Below, piece by piece: positions 15,422 through 24,401 of a stretch of DNA of 51,099 bases. The DNA is from Fidelibacterota bacterium (GTDB lineage Bacteria; Fidelibacterota; Marinisomatia; Marinisomatales; TCS55), in contig PBZW01000020.1 in NCBI GenBank assembly GCA_002730315.1, positions 1 through 51,099 of the forward strand, in the 5' to 3' direction. How positions within the stretch are numbered: the stretch's first letter is position 1; the number at the start of each line of letters is the position of its first letter. A program made the translations under genes and the position numbers. The notes beneath the pieces are model-generated. The model was not told the DNA's origin. It did no database searches and worked only from the letters and a program-made list of their open reading frames with translations.

Positions 15422-16792
15422 ATGAGCAAAAACCAACTCCAGCAACTGCCATCTGTATCTGAAGTATTACTTGAAGTATCGTTAGATAACAGACATCATA
15501 ATAATTATATAACAAAAATTATTAATTCAGAAATTTTTAGATATAGAGTTGAAGCTAAAGCAGGAAAATTAAAACTTAAACGCAGTCAGATTGTTGATGC
15601 AATTAAAAATGAAATTAGTCGATTGGCTGAACCTTCCATGAAAAATATCATTAACGGTACTGGTGTAGTGCTGCATACTGGTTTTGGCCGGGCGCCGCTG
15701 TCAAAGAAGATCATTGCCAATGCTGCCAAACGTTTGGAGGGATACGTAAATCTTGAATTCAACCTAGATTCCGGTAAGCGGGGTGAGCGGTTGGACCATA
15801 TCAATGAGTTGCTGTCTGCCATCTGTGGTTCGGAAGCTAGTTTAATGGTCAATAATAATGCTGCGGCTGTTCTCATTGCTTTGAATACATTCGCCGAAGG
15901 GAAGGGTGTCATCGTTTCCCGAGGACAGGAAGTGGAGATCGGCGGATCATTCCGTATTCCCGACGTGGTGCGGAAAAGCTACTGTAATCTCGTGGAAGTG
16001 GGTACTACCAACCGCACCCATCTGAAGGATTACGAAAAAGCCATCACCAAGAACACCGGCGCCATCCTCTGGGCCCACACCAGCAATTACGTGGTCCGGG
16101 GCTTCACCAAGGAAGTGTCCCTCACAGAATTGGCATCATTGGCGAAAAAGAAACGGATCTCCTTGGTAGCCGATCTTGGTTCCGGCGCCTTGGTGGATAT
16201 GGTAAAAATGGGCCTCCCCTCGGAAAAATTGGTGGCGGATGTGGTGAAGGCCGGCGCCGATGTGATCACATTCTCCGGTGATAAACTACTGGGTGGACCT
16301 CAATCCGGGCTCATCGTGGGTAAGAAAAAATACGTGAATACCATCCACAACAATCCCCTTTACCGCACGTACCGCTGTGATAAGTGGACCATTGCCCTCA
16401 TGGAAGAAACACTGCGGACCTATCGTTCAGATCAGAAGGTCAGTGGTGATAATCTGTCCCTGAAACTACTGACCACATCCCGAAAGACCTTGATGAAACG
16501 GGGAGCAACGATCTTGAAAGGATTATCCAAAAAGATGATCAACGACCTGGGAGTTTCATTGGTGGAATCTGTAGTGGAAGCCGGAAGCGGTTCCCTGCCG
16601 GTGGAGACCATCCCCAGTGCAGCGTTACAATTCAAGCCAAAATCCATGTCAGTGTCTAAACTGGCCAAGGCATTTCGCACGGGAAACATCCCAGTAGTGG
16701 GTTTTACCAAAGGGAATACATTCACCATTGATCTGAAAGCGGTACTGCCGAATCAAATAAAAAAACTTATACAAGCTATCCAGGAGGTCTAA
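15422..16792 (+). CDS. selA: L-seryl-tRNA(Sec) selenium transferase SelA
   Basis: A 456-residue PLP enzyme that converts Ser-tRNA(Sec) to Sec-tRNA(Sec) using selenophosphate. Family marks: PSMKNIINGTGVVLHTGFGRAPL near residue 71 (in parts), VNNNAAAVLIALN, GTTNRTHLKDYE, LVADLGSGALVD and FSGDKLLGGPQSGLIVG. In the last, K288 is the expected PLP lysine. Size is close to the E. coli enzyme. The first ~150 codons are notably AT-rich compared with the rest. The stop overlaps the selB ATG by one base. The call is firm because SelB follows. Confidence 0.97.
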   Translation: MSKNQLQQLPSVSEVLLEVSLDNRHHNNYITKIINSEIFRYRVEAKAGKLKLKRSQIVDAIKNEISRLAEPSMKNIINGTGVVLHTGFGRAPLSKKIIANAAKRLEGYVNLEFNLDSGKRGERLDHINELLSAICGSEASLMVNNNAAAVLIALNTFAEGKGVIVSRGQEVEIGGSFRIPDVVRKSYCNLVEVGTTNRTHLKDYEKAITKNTGAILWAHTSNYVVRGFTKEVSLTELASLAKKKRISLVADLGSGALVDMVKMGLPSEKLVADVVKAGADVITFSGDKLLGGPQSGLIVGKKKYVNTIHNNPLYRTYRCDKWTIALMEETLRTYRSDQKVSGDNLSLKLLTTSRKTLMKRGATILKGLSKKMINDLGVSLVESVVEAGSGSLPVETIPSAALQFKPKSMSVSKLAKAFRTGNIPVVGFTKGNTFTIDLKAVLPNQIKKLIQAIQEV

Positions 16793-16794
16793 TG
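16781..16794 (+). promoter_or_regulatory. Strong ribosome-binding site and start of selB
   Basis: AGGAGG followed by TCTA and the ATG gives a near-perfect Shine-Dalgarno inside the end of selA. It fixes the selB start and marks selB as efficiently translated. Confidence 0.8.
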
Positions 16795-18654
16795 ACCCAA
16801 GTTGTCATCGGCACTGCCGGGCATATTGACCACGGCAAGACAGCCTTGGTAATGGCACTTACCGGTACGGACACCGACTGTTTGGCGGAGGAAAAAGCTC
16901 GGGGCATGACCATAGACCTGGGATTTGCTTTCTTAAATGAATACGTGACCATTATTGACGTTCCAGGTCACGAGAAATTCATCCGCAATATGGTGGCAGG
17001 TGTGTCCACCATCAATATTGCCCTGCTGGTGGTGGCCGCCGATGACGGCATCATGCCCCAGACGCGGGAGCATGTACATATTCTGAAACTTTTAAAAATT
17101 CCTCAATGTGTTATAGCCCTGACAAAAGTAGATCTTGTGAAAGATAGTGAATGGCTGGACCTGGTTGAATTGGAGGTCCGGGAATTGACGGAAGGCATTT
17201 TTGACAGCGTGGATGTGATCCGGACTTCTGTCCAGACCAACGAGGGGATCGATGAATTAAAACAGGTATTGGAATCAAAGGCAGCTGCAGTTCAGCAGTC
17301 AGAAAAAGAGGGCTTTTTTCGGCTCCAGGCAGACCGTGTCTTTTCCATGACAGGCTTCGGCACTGTGGTGACAGGGACCGTCATTTCCGGTGGATTGAAA
17401 AAAGGGGAAACTTTGGATGTCCTTCCCGGGAATATTTCATCCAAGGTCCGAGGGATCCAGTCCCATGGGGCAGATGTTGAGTCTGTACATCGGGGTGATC
17501 GGACAGCGGTGAATCTTTCGGGCGTGGAAGCGGATAAAATCTTCCGCGGGTCAGAACTGGCGACTCCCGGAAAACTGCACGCGGTAAAGAAATTCACAGC
17601 TCACATCCAGCTCACAGTGGACATGAAAAAGGATGTGAAGCACAGACAGCGGGTGAGAGTCCATTTGGGTACAAACGAGGTTATGGCACGTGTGTATTTA
17701 ACATCGAGCAAGAAAATGTCCGCCGGCAGTTCGGGAAATGTTATACTTGCTCTGGAAAAACCAACCGTGGCTGCTGTGGAAGATCGTTTTGTCATGCGTT
17801 CATATTCTCCCATGCACACCATTGGAGGGGGGACGGTGTTGACCACATTGATCCCCAAGAATGTGAAGATCGGGAAATGGGTGTCTGAATTGGATTTGAA
17901 CTTGGAAAAAAGGTTTGGTCAATTAGTTGCAACATTTAACCTTTCCCCAAAAACGGTTCATGACTGGGGACTTGTACTGCACATGACGGAAAAACGCGTC
18001 AGGGAATTGGTGAAAAAAACAGGACTGAAAACATCCCGACAGAATTTTATTTATACGGATGAAAATTTGCAGGATTGTATTGAATGGGTCATAGGATGCC
18101 TTGAAAAGTACCATGAGAACAATCCCCTCCGGAAAGCCATGTCTGTGGATGTGCTGAAACAGGAAACAGGATTGAGTGAAAAATGGCTGGCGGAAGTGCT
18201 GGAGATCATGGAAAACGATGGCTTCATTCGTTCAGCCGGAACGGGAGTGGCATTGGCCAGTCATGCAGTGGAACTGGAAGGCGGAACGGCAGACGTATCC
18301 CGGAAATTGGAAGAACAAATGATAAAAAATGGATTCACTCCTCTGACAACTGAAGAATTATCCGGCTCATTGAAAAGGGGGCATAAGGACATCCTGGAGA
18401 TCCTCCACGTCTTAAAGAGCGAAGAAACAGTGGTAGAGATCGAAAATGGTGTCTGGATGCACAGCCAAAACATGGCTAAACTGCGCCAGGAGATGAGTAA
18501 CCATTTTCACACCCAAACCGAAATGAATGTGGCAGACTTCAAACACATAACCGGTTTAACGCGGAAATTCGCCATTCCTGTCCTGGAATACTGTGACAGG
18601 CAAGGTTGGACGGATCGAGATGGAAATGTGCGTTTGAAGAGGGATAATCTGTGA
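16792..18654 (+). CDS. selB: Selenocysteine-specific elongation factor SelB
   Basis: A 620-residue GTPase that carries Sec-tRNA(Sec) to UGA codons that have a SECIS hairpin. The G domain has GHIDHGKTAL (residues 10-19), DVPGHEKFIRNM and ALTKVDLV. Two EF-Tu-like beta barrels follow, and a C-terminal set of winged-helix domains (about 380-620) is expected to bind SECIS RNA. VMRSYSPMHTIGGGTVL near residue 336 is typical SelB. Normal length. GTGA overlap joins its end to mutS. Presence of selA and selB implies that this organism makes selenoproteins. No selC or selD is visible in the window. Confidence 0.97.
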   Translation: MTQVVIGTAGHIDHGKTALVMALTGTDTDCLAEEKARGMTIDLGFAFLNEYVTIIDVPGHEKFIRNMVAGVSTINIALLVVAADDGIMPQTREHVHILKLLKIPQCVIALTKVDLVKDSEWLDLVELEVRELTEGIFDSVDVIRTSVQTNEGIDELKQVLESKAAAVQQSEKEGFFRLQADRVFSMTGFGTVVTGTVISGGLKKGETLDVLPGNISSKVRGIQSHGADVESVHRGDRTAVNLSGVEADKIFRGSELATPGKLHAVKKFTAHIQLTVDMKKDVKHRQRVRVHLGTNEVMARVYLTSSKKMSAGSSGNVILALEKPTVAAVEDRFVMRSYSPMHTIGGGTVLTTLIPKNVKIGKWVSELDLNLEKRFGQLVATFNLSPKTVHDWGLVLHMTEKRVRELVKKTGLKTSRQNFIYTDENLQDCIEWVIGCLEKYHENNPLRKAMSVDVLKQETGLSEKWLAEVLEIMENDGFIRSAGTGVALASHAVELEGGTADVSRKLEEQMIKNGFTPLTTEELSGSLKRGHKDILEILHVLKSEETVVEIENGVWMHSQNMAKLRQEMSNHFHTQTEMNVADFKHITGLTRKFAIPVLEYCDRQGWTDRDGNVRLKRDNL

Positions 18655-21248
18655 GTAATAAATCTCAAGCCCAAGGTACGCCCCTCATGCGCCAGTACGA
18701 GGAGGTGAAGCGGCAATACAGCGATGCCATTGTCCTTTTTCGCATGGGGGATTTCTACGAAACATTCAGCGATGATGCCGTCACCACGGCGAAGGTCCTA
18801 GGGATCGTCCTGACCAAGCGTTCCAACGGCGCTGCCGCCGATGTGCCCCTGGCCGGATTTCCCTATCACGCCATCGATAATTATTTGCACAAACTGGTGA
18901 ATGCCGGCCACCGGGTGGCCATCTGCGAACAGGTGGAAGACCCAAAGCTGGCTAAAGGTATAGTGAAGCGGGAAGTGGTGGAAGTGGTGACACCCGGGAC
19001 CATCACCAGCGAGGCAGCCCTGAATGAGAAAGCGAATCAGTTTTTGGCCTGTGTACACATTCATCGCGACCAAGCCGGCTATGCTGTATTGGATCAATCC
19101 ACGGGAGAATTGTTCATCGGTGAATGTGAGGTAAACGATTTAACGGAAGCATTGCGGAAATTCGCTCCCCGGGAAGTACTGTTGGCAGAGAATAGTGTGT
19201 ATTCAACGTCAGCATGGTACCGGGAACTGAAGCCCTTTGTATCCACCGTGGAAGATTGGGTCATGTCTTATGATCAAGGGGAGAGAACACTGACTGACCA
19301 TTTTAAAGTGAGGAATTTGAAAGGGTTTGGTTGCAGCCAAATGGAATTGGGCATTACCGCTGCAGGAGCCATCTTCTATCATGTGAAAAATGCCTTGAAC
19401 GGTTCCGTGGCACATGTAACGTCTATCCATCCTGTTTCTGAAGACGGGATCATGGGTTTGGACGGCTTTACCATCCGCAACCTGGAAGTATTTAAGTCCT
19501 TGGCCACACAAGGGACCCATGGAACGCTAGTGGACCTTCTTGATGAGACAGTCACCAACGGAGGGGGACGGCTGCTGAAACAATGGCTGACTCAACCGCT
19601 GACCGATCTGGATCGCCTGAATGCTCGTTTAATCCTCGTGGAAGGATTTGTAAAAAATAAACGACTGTTGAAGAAAGTTCGTGGGCTCTTGGATGAAGTT
19701 TTGGATATTGAACGGATATTGGGCAAAATAAACCAGAATAAAGCCAATCCCAGGGATTTAATTGGTTTAAAGGAAAGCTTAAAGTGTATCCCGAAGATCA
19801 AAGAATTATTGAATTCAGCTGATAATGGAATCTGGAAAATGTTGTACGATTCATTCAAAGATACGGATAAAGTGGTTGAGCTGATCACCAGCCAGTTGAA
19901 TGATGAAGTTCCGGCCCAATTGCAAAACGGAAATGTATTCCGGGAAGGGATCCATAAGGAATTAGACGAATTGCGGACTCTGGCCAGCAGCGGTAAACAA
20001 TGGATCGCCGATATGCAGGAGCAGGAGCGGGAAAAGACCGGCATCAGTAAGCTGAAAGTGGGTTTTAACAAAGTGTTCGGTTATTACCTGGAGGTTTCCA
20101 AGATCCACCAGGATAAAGTGCCGGAGACCTATATTCGCAAACAGACGCTGGTGAACGCCGAGCGCTACATCACTGAAGAACTGAAGGAATACGAGGAAAA
20201 GATCCTCTCCGCTGAAGAAGATATTATTGCCATAGAAATGGAATTATTCGATGAATTGTGCCGGAAGATCCTCGATAAAGCTGACCTGATCCAAACCAAT
20301 GCCAAACTATTGAATCGTTTGGATGTGCTGTCTACATTTTCTCATTTGGCAATCCAAAAGAAATACTGCAAACCTACCCTTGTGGAGGATGCTGTTCTTG
20401 AGATGAAGGATAGCCGTCATCCAGTGGTGGAGAATCTACTACCAGCGTCCGACCGATTTGTAGGCAATGATCTGCAGATGGATGTCAATAAAAGCCAGAT
20501 CCACCTAATCACCGGGCCTAACATGGCCGGGAAATCCACCTATTTGCGTCAAATTGGATTAAATGTGCTTTTGGCTCAGGTTGGAAGTTATGTTGCGGCG
20601 AAAAAGGCAACCATCGGCATTGTGGATCGTTTATTTACCCGTGTGGGTGCCAGTGATAACTTGGCCGGCGGTGAAAGTACATTTTTGGTGGAAATGATCG
20701 AAGCCGCCAATATTTTGAATAATGCCACCCCTCAAAGTTTGATTCTCTTGGATGAAATAGGACGTGGTACCGCCACGTTCGATGGCCTGTCACTGGCCTG
20801 GTCCATCACGGAATATCTCCACAATCATAGCGAAGTAGCTGCCCGAACCTTATTCGCTACACACTACCATGAATTGACAGAATTGGACCATTCACTGGAC
20901 CGATTGGAAAATCATCATGCAGCCGTGAAGGAATTTGGCGATGAGATCGTCTTTTTAAAGAAGATCATGAAAGGGCCGGGGGATAAGAGTTATGGAATTC
21001 ATGTGGCACAAATGGCTGGTCTGCCGACCAGTGTCATTTCACGAGCAAAAGATATTTTAAATCATCACCTGGAATCATCCGATCAGTCGGGAACATCTGC
21101 ACCATCCCCTGCGTCAAAACAGATATCCATGTTCGAAAAACAGGAAGCAGAATTCAAAACAGATCTGGATGAAATGGATGTGAACTCCATGACGCCTATC
21201 CAGGCTTTGCAAAAACTGGATGAGCTCAAAAAGAAACATGGATTATGA
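18651..21248 (+). CDS. mutS: DNA mismatch repair protein MutS
   Basis: An 865-residue MutS1. The mismatch-reading Phe-x-Glu motif is in FRMGDFYETF (F35 and E37). Connector, lever and clamp domains follow. The ATPase has Walker A GPNMAGKSTYLRQI (about 620-633), ILLDEIGRGTATFDGLSLAW (about 698-717) and the ATHYHELTEL motif. A C-terminal helix-turn-helix end (MTPIQALQKLDELKKKHG) gives the dimer/tetramer contact. GTG start at 18651 overlaps the selB stop. Recognises base mismatches and recruits MutL, which is not in this window. Confidence 0.98.
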   Translation: MSNKSQAQGTPLMRQYEEVKRQYSDAIVLFRMGDFYETFSDDAVTTAKVLGIVLTKRSNGAAADVPLAGFPYHAIDNYLHKLVNAGHRVAICEQVEDPKLAKGIVKREVVEVVTPGTITSEAALNEKANQFLACVHIHRDQAGYAVLDQSTGELFIGECEVNDLTEALRKFAPREVLLAENSVYSTSAWYRELKPFVSTVEDWVMSYDQGERTLTDHFKVRNLKGFGCSQMELGITAAGAIFYHVKNALNGSVAHVTSIHPVSEDGIMGLDGFTIRNLEVFKSLATQGTHGTLVDLLDETVTNGGGRLLKQWLTQPLTDLDRLNARLILVEGFVKNKRLLKKVRGLLDEVLDIERILGKINQNKANPRDLIGLKESLKCIPKIKELLNSADNGIWKMLYDSFKDTDKVVELITSQLNDEVPAQLQNGNVFREGIHKELDELRTLASSGKQWIADMQEQEREKTGISKLKVGFNKVFGYYLEVSKIHQDKVPETYIRKQTLVNAERYITEELKEYEEKILSAEEDIIAIEMELFDELCRKILDKADLIQTNAKLLNRLDVLSTFSHLAIQKKYCKPTLVEDAVLEMKDSRHPVVENLLPASDRFVGNDLQMDVNKSQIHLITGPNMAGKSTYLRQIGLNVLLAQVGSYVAAKKATIGIVDRLFTRVGASDNLAGGESTFLVEMIEAANILNNATPQSLILLDEIGRGTATFDGLSLAWSITEYLHNHSEVAARTLFATHYHELTELDHSLDRLENHHAAVKEFGDEIVFLKKIMKGPGDKSYGIHVAQMAGLPTSVISRAKDILNHHLESSDQSGTSAPSPASKQISMFEKQEAEFKTDLDEMDVNSMTPIQALQKLDELKKKHGL

Positions 21249-21296
21249 TATCCTCAAAAAACTCCAAGATGTAAAAAGGAATTAAGCAACATTTAA

Positions 21297-21374
21297 CACC
21301 ACCCCGCGAGACTCATCCTCGAGGATGGAAAATTAGATTCGTTGTATAACTGATTTACATTGATAGGGGTGGTG
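21297..21374. repeat. Inverted repeat around a palindrome, upstream of an outer-membrane protein gene
   Basis: CACCACCCC (21297-21305) pairs exactly with GGGGTGGTG (21366-21374). Between them lies the 14-base palindrome CATCCTCGAGGATG (21314-21327). The second arm overlaps the probable ribosome-binding region of the gene starting at 21387, so pairing could control translation or end mutS transcription. No T run follows, so it is not a typical terminator. Confidence 0.5.
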
Positions 21375-21386
21375 GGAAATCAAAAA

Positions 21387-22454
21387 ATGAATTTGAATAA
21401 ACATTTACTAAAGCTTCTTGCATCGATAGTTTTTCTTTTTTCTGCTTTGACTGCTGAATCGTATTGGGTACGATATGGCTGGCAGGCTTTCAAGAACGCC
21501 GGTGATGCTCAATCGTTATCATTGGGTCAATCCCAAACTGCGTCATATCATGGTGCAGCATCCGTCCTGCAGAACCCGGCACACGCCCATCGTATTTATG
21601 ATAGATATTTATATGCCCATCAAAACCGTTTTGCCGGGTTGGTGAACAGTGACCTTGTTGCCTTCCCCACATTGAAACGGTTTCGAAATCCCGTAAAGAC
21701 GGTTCTTTTTCATGAAGGCGTTAGCCATATCCCAGACACACGGAATGTTCTTTTGGACTGGGGGCACGATGGGATTCCCGGTACTGGAGATGCCGGGGAG
21801 GACAATGGACAGTTAGATGAAGGGGAGCGACTGGATGCGGATAAGGTCAGTTATTTTCGGCAATCCCAGTGGGGAGTCCATTTCAGTTCTTCGTGGATGT
21901 GGAAACAATGGTCACTTGGGATCGGATTAAAAGGTTTCTTTCATTCATTGGCTGAACATTATGCTTCTGGCATCGGATTGGATATTGGTGCAACCAGATC
22001 ATTTTGGGAAGGGAATTCCGTTGGACTTGTTATCACTGATGCCACCACATCGTTATTGGTATGGGACAATGGGACCGTGGAACGATTCACCCCAGAGATC
22101 TTCGCCGGCATTGCCCAGACCTATGAATTTGAAAAATTACCGATCCGGATCAAGTTTATGGCAGACGTTGCCATTAATCCCTTTGGAAAAAGCCCCGATG
22201 ATGATCTGCAGATGGGCGAAATAGGTGGGCGATATCGCGGAGGATTGGAGTTAAAATATGACCGTTTGGCTGTTCGATTTGGCCGGGGACTCAACGCCTT
22301 GACTAGCGCCGGTCTGGGAATGGATTGGGGTCAATCGGCCATCCACTATGCTTTCATAACGGCATCGCGTTCATCATTTTTAGGAGACTCGCACTTGATC
22401 TCTTTCAGCCTGGATCCCAAGTGGTTAGTAAGGCAACTGGGAAATCTGTTGTAA
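21387..22454 (+). CDS. Outer-membrane protein, PorV/UPF0164-like, unknown function
   Basis: A 355-residue exported protein. The ATG at 21387 gives a clean signal peptide (MNLNKHLLKLLASIVFLFSA, cut after about TAES). After it comes GDAQSLSLGQSQTASYHGAA and VLQNPA, a pattern of the PorV/PorQ/UPF0164 barrel family (small residues, then an Asn-Pro-Ala). An Asp/Gly-rich insert at about residues 124-147 (DWGHDGIPGTGDAGEDNG) looks like a calcium-binding loop. The rest alternates aromatic strands. The frame is open upstream to 21360 with TTG/GTG alternatives, but these would precede the signal peptide. Function is not assigned. Confidence 0.7.
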   Translation: MNLNKHLLKLLASIVFLFSALTAESYWVRYGWQAFKNAGDAQSLSLGQSQTASYHGAASVLQNPAHAHRIYDRYLYAHQNRFAGLVNSDLVAFPTLKRFRNPVKTVLFHEGVSHIPDTRNVLLDWGHDGIPGTGDAGEDNGQLDEGERLDADKVSYFRQSQWGVHFSSSWMWKQWSLGIGLKGFFHSLAEHYASGIGLDIGATRSFWEGNSVGLVITDATTSLLVWDNGTVERFTPEIFAGIAQTYEFEKLPIRIKFMADVAINPFGKSPDDDLQMGEIGGRYRGGLELKYDRLAVRFGRGLNALTSAGLGMDWGQSAIHYAFITASRSSFLGDSHLISFSLDPKWLVRQLGNLL

Positions 22455-22466
22455 AATGATTTTTGG

Positions 22467-23870
22467 TTAACGTGTTCCTTTGGGGTCTTTACTTATAAAG
22501 TCACTAAAGGGGTAAGTATTGGGCGTTACAACAGTGCCGCTGGTGAAAGTGAATGGGATCTCATCGTCAGGATTAAATGTAATTTCTAATAATCCTGCTT
22601 TGTAACCATTTTCCGGTTGAGTGATTTGTACTGCATAGCGGCCGACGTCTGATCTTGGCAGTGTTGTTGCAATCCAACTGCGCCCAATTGCATCCACACG
22701 AAAATCCCGGGTTTCATCATTGACCGCTTCCCATTGTTTGATTGTATAATCTGAATTCATTGAATGATCAACATGCATATAAATAGAATCGTTGCTGACC
22801 GACCAGTTAAATGAAGGCCGTTGGGAATCAGAGATCACTGCCTTATAAAATGCGGTAAGACTTTTCATATTGTATTCACCATCATTATTTTTCAAACTGT
22901 GGTTGGTGTTGGGAATGTATTGCAGGTATTTTTCCCCTTTGAGATCATCCCAGTAAAATTGCCAGGAATCAGTGATAAAAAATTCATCTCCCGTGGCATT
23001 GATAAGGAATTTAGGCAGGTCGAGTTGATCTTTGAATGAATACGGTTCAACAATATCCATAATACGTCCAAATTCCCAGGAACCCATCCAGTCCATAATG
23101 CCTTCATGGACATAGTCTCCTATAGCGGTTGACCAGGCACCATAGCATTTCCAGTGATGGTTAAACGATGGCACAACATTCAGCATATCAATGACAATAG
23201 GAATGATAGCCATAATGCGGTCATCGGCAATGGCTGTGCACCAGGTGGTCCATCCGCGTTTGGAACCACCCGTAGTGACAAAACGGTCAACCGGTTTCTT
23301 TTCTTTGGTTGAAATTTCCTGGATTACATCCATTCCCCGGGCTACAGCTTTTGTCATGGGAATATGTGCCAGCCAATGGGCATCTTTATCATTTGCTCCG
23401 CCTTCGAGAAATTTCCGCCAGCCGAAGGCAATCAATTCATCTTCAGACCGCAATCCATAATCATCATTTTTATACTTTAATGGTTGGAAGGGAATATTCG
23501 ATATATCAGCCACAACTGATTTTGTAGCCAGGGCAATCTGCACAAGTGCCGGTTCTGCAGATTCAGGCATCTTGTTACCATGATTCCCCCCACCAATGAT
23601 CATGAGCGCTTCTGTTTCTTCAACCTCATCAGGTATAACTATTGTCAGCCAGTGCCACCATTCAGTCTGGTTTACATCTTGAGCTGTTAACCATTTCTGT
23701 GATACCATTTTAATCATATATTCCTTCCATGAATGACCTTCTACAACATTTTTTATTTCATAGCGAAAAGCATTATCTTGTTCTTGGACATAGTCTTTTA
23801 AAAATGAATCTTGCTTTGCATACGAAAAAAGGATAAATGTGGATATGAATAATATGAATGGGCGTTTCAT
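22467..23870 (-). CDS. PhoPQ-activated pathogenicity-related (PqaA-type) alpha/beta-hydrolase-like protein
   Basis: A 467-residue protein and the only minus-strand gene in the window. A signal peptide (MKRPFILFISTFILFSYA) predicts export. The family pattern is clear: WWHWLTIVIPDEV, IIGGGNHGNKMPE, RFVTTGGSKRGWTTWC with the nucleophile-type Ser, INATGDEFFITDSWQFYW with an Asp, and YIPNTNHSLKNN with a His, forming a plausible hydrolase triad. The family (PF10142) includes Salmonella PqaA, whose substrate is unknown. It faces away from the GGQ gene across 108 AT-rich bases and ends 12 bases from the outer-membrane protein gene, convergent. Possibly acquired or rearranged separately. Confidence 0.9.
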   Translation of the reverse strand: MKRPFILFISTFILFSYAKQDSFLKDYVQEQDNAFRYEIKNVVEGHSWKEYMIKMVSQKWLTAQDVNQTEWWHWLTIVIPDEVEETEALMIIGGGNHGNKMPESAEPALVQIALATKSVVADISNIPFQPLKYKNDDYGLRSEDELIAFGWRKFLEGGANDKDAHWLAHIPMTKAVARGMDVIQEISTKEKKPVDRFVTTGGSKRGWTTWCTAIADDRIMAIIPIVIDMLNVVPSFNHHWKCYGAWSTAIGDYVHEGIMDWMGSWEFGRIMDIVEPYSFKDQLDLPKFLINATGDEFFITDSWQFYWDDLKGEKYLQYIPNTNHSLKNNDGEYNMKSLTAFYKAVISDSQRPSFNWSVSNDSIYMHVDHSMNSDYTIKQWEAVNDETRDFRVDAIGRSWIATTLPRSDVGRYAVQITQPENGYKAGLLEITFNPDDEIPFTFTSGTVVTPNTYPFSDFISKDPKGTR

Positions 23871-23978
23871 AATTTAATAGGTCCTTGCTTTTGTTAAATA
23901 AAAAATAAACTAATGGGTACAAGAATATAATGCTATCAAGGTGTATTGAGTTTAAGAAAAACATAAATTAATTCAGAA
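23871..23978. promoter_or_regulatory. Divergent intergenic region with a TATAAT box
   Basis: The AT-rich 108 bases separate the divergent PqaA-type and GGQ genes and must hold promoters for both. A perfect TATAAT lies at 23926-23931 on the + strand, about 48 bases before the GGQ gene start, with no convincing -35 at the usual distance. I see no clear operator. Confidence 0.4.
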
Positions 23979-24326
23979 ATGATCGACATTCCTGAACATA
24001 ATAATGAATTGCTGAAAGAATGCCGAGTAGATACTTACCGATCCAGTGGGAAAGGCGGTCAGCACGTTAATAAAACAGAGAGTGCTGTGCGCATAACACA
24101 TATCCCTACGGGAACAGTAGTAACCTGCCAGGATGAACGCAGCCAGCACCGGAATAAAGAGATCGCTTTAGAAAGATTACGTAAAAAACTGGCAGACTTG
24201 AATAAAAGACAAAAAAAGCGGATCAAGACGAAAACTCCCAAGTCTGCCCATGATAAACGGATCAAAGCAAAAAAACTGAAATCTGAAAAAAAGGTTTTGA
24301 GGCAGAAACCAAAGAGAGATAATTAA
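23979..24326 (+). CDS. GGQ-motif release-factor-like protein (RF-1 domain, short form)
   Basis: A 115-residue protein with only the RF-1 peptidyl-hydrolase domain: [20 protein letters not shown], with GGQ at about residues 26-28, then [20 protein letters not shown] and a strongly basic tail of Lys and Arg. The GGQ loop triggers ester hydrolysis of peptidyl-tRNA. The lack of a codon-recognition domain and the basic tail resemble ArfB/YaeJ and the mitochondrial C12orf65 group, which free stalled ribosomes. The sequence after GGQ is closer to the C12orf65/RF-1-like subgroup than to E. coli ArfB. Ribosome rescue is inferred. Confidence 0.88.
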   Translation: MIDIPEHNNELLKECRVDTYRSSGKGGQHVNKTESAVRITHIPTGTVVTCQDERSQHRNKEIALERLRKKLADLNKRQKKRIKTKTPKSAHDKRIKAKKLKSEKKVLRQKPKRDN

Positions 24327-24401
24327 GTATATTCCATGTTTGGGGTGGATGAATAAATTCTCGTAAATTCCTTGACTTTTTCAGAATAAAAAAAGCACAA
24401 T

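Noticed and set aside
21238-21285. A 15-codon frame running past the mutS stop
   Set aside because: Too short, no ribosome site, and largely inside mutS in another frame.
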